A stretch of 64,000 nt of DNA. Source: Pelagophyceae sp. CCMP2097 (taxonomy: Eukaryota > Sar > Pelagophyceae). The translations under genes and the position numbers were made by a program. Under the pieces are notes generated by a model that saw only the letters and a list, made by a program, of their open reading frames with translations, was not told where the DNA came from and did not search any database. Positions 63,230 through 64,000 of the stretch are shown here, piece after piece. The stretch covers positions 911,203 to 975,202 of the forward strand of contig MU657166.1 in assembly GCA_026770575.1 (NCBI GenBank), given 5' to 3'. Every line of letters starts with the position of its first letter. The stretch's first letter is position 1.

Positions 63230-64000
63230 CGCTCCGCGCGCGCGCCCGGCTTCGGATCCGCAAAAAGGGCCGTCTCGGACCTTCCGGCTGTTCTCTTCCG
63301 GAGAAGTTTAGACAGCTAGCGGAGCAAACGAAACTGATGAAAGTTCAGAGCGTTTAAATCTTTCAAATTTCTTTGCAATGTTTTAAAGCCTTAAATCTTC
63401 AAAATTGCATTTTAAAAACAAGAATCCGCAAAATACGTCGAAATTCTTGGCTTTTTGCGCAATTAATGACAATAAAGATGTTCAAAATTTCGGCGCACTG
63501 CAACATCAGGGTAAGCAAAAAATAATGCAAAGTTTGAAGCAAAGTTTGTGTTGAAAAATTCGGAACCTTTAAAAAGCAAGAAACACCTATCCTGGCGATG
63601 TTTTTTGCTCTGGACTCCCTGGCGGGCGCGTCGCTTAACATCGTGCGCCTTAACAATCTCGAGCTACCATGAGAGAAGGACACTCGGAACGGGAGTTGAG
63701 TTATGGTAGAGAGAGATATGGGTCGGGCGTATCTTCCATACAATTGTATCGCGCACGATACGTGATGAGAGAAGGACACTCGGAACGGGAGTTGAATTAT
63801 GGTAGAGAGAGATCTGGGTCGGGCGTATCTTCCATATCTCTCTCTCGGCGGCAGACCCGGCGCTCGGCCTTGACTAGGCCAGATTTTGGACCCTGGGTCA
63901 GTAAAGTTAATCGAAACGTTTGATGCGCCATGCCATAGGACCGACCGTGACGTAGCGAACGCGCGTACTAAAATTCCCGTAGCCGGTCTGTGGACCCGAG
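63230..64000. other. AT-rich right-edge region
   Basis: From about 63340 to 63600 the DNA is AT-rich with no coding signal. It is followed by a two-copy direct repeat (63668-63837) and a short stretch to the window edge without recognisable genes. Confidence 0.45.
63668..63837 (+). repeat. Two direct repeats of ~75 bp
   Basis: Copies at about 63668-63741 and 63763-63836 share ATGAGAGAAGGACACTCGGA through GGTCGGGCGTATCTTCCATA, with few differences. They are separated by ACAATTGTATCGCGCACGAT-type spacer that includes the palindrome TACAATTGTA. Confidence 0.85.

Overview
The window is nuclear DNA of a GC-rich eukaryotic alga. Most genes carry short spliceosomal introns, often with a GTGCGT donor. 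Several products begin with signal peptides or heterokont-type plastid leaders. The gene set (histidine kinase, PT-repeat protein, desaturase, axonemal dynein chain, very similar WD40 genes) fits a photosynthetic stramenopile, and I would guess a pelagophyte. That placement is inference from gene content. One 250-base run of N (7287-7536) marks an assembly gap.

Layout. 0-9.5 kb, all on the minus strand: an ORC6-like replication gene running off the left edge, two tandem DnaJ-TMEM185 fusion genes, a transposon-like inverted-repeat element around the gap, and a CCCH/zinc-knuckle gene. 11-24 kb: hybrid histidine kinase (+), PH-GRAM protein (-), seven-repeat WD40 protein (+), TRM13 tRNA methyltransferase (-), DMT-type transporter (+), LYR/double-YccV protein (-). 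24-25 kb: a repeat-rich spacer with a SINE-like element and a hairpin. 25-38.4 kb: thiamin pyrophosphokinase, a long Ala/Asp-rich membrane protein, a BTB protein and a LON-domain protein sharing a 198-bp divergent promoter region, thioredoxin, class II-like histone deacetylase, a coiled-coil protein and a small two-exon gene. 38.5-45 kb: a frameshifted WD40 copy, cytosolic HSP90 and a delta-9-type desaturase. 45-49.6 kb: gene-poor, with hairpins, a MITE-like element and a ~1.5 kb satellite of ~150-bp units. 49.6-63.2 kb: PT-repeat protein, axonemal dynein intermediate chain (DNAI4/WDR78-like), plastid-type membrane protein, Sfi1-like centrin-binding protein, a third broken WD40 copy, prolyl 4-hydroxylase-like oxygenase, a cation diffusion facilitator with a plastid-type leader, and a protein with a RyR-like segment.

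The genes are mostly unrelated housekeeping and signalling functions, as expected of a compact eukaryotic chromosome arm. Links I can see are the tandem DnaJ-TMEM185 pair, the dispersed WD40 family, the BTB/LON divergent pair, and two cytoskeletal (cilium/centriole) genes about 2 kb apart. Splice sites were placed by eye from donor/acceptor dinucleotides, reading frame and family conservation. They agree in phase where exact positions are given, but none is confirmed by transcripts. I found no single new multi-gene system. The most unusual items are the fused protein architectures, GC-AG and very short introns, and duplication breakpoints and frameshifts among recent gene copies.
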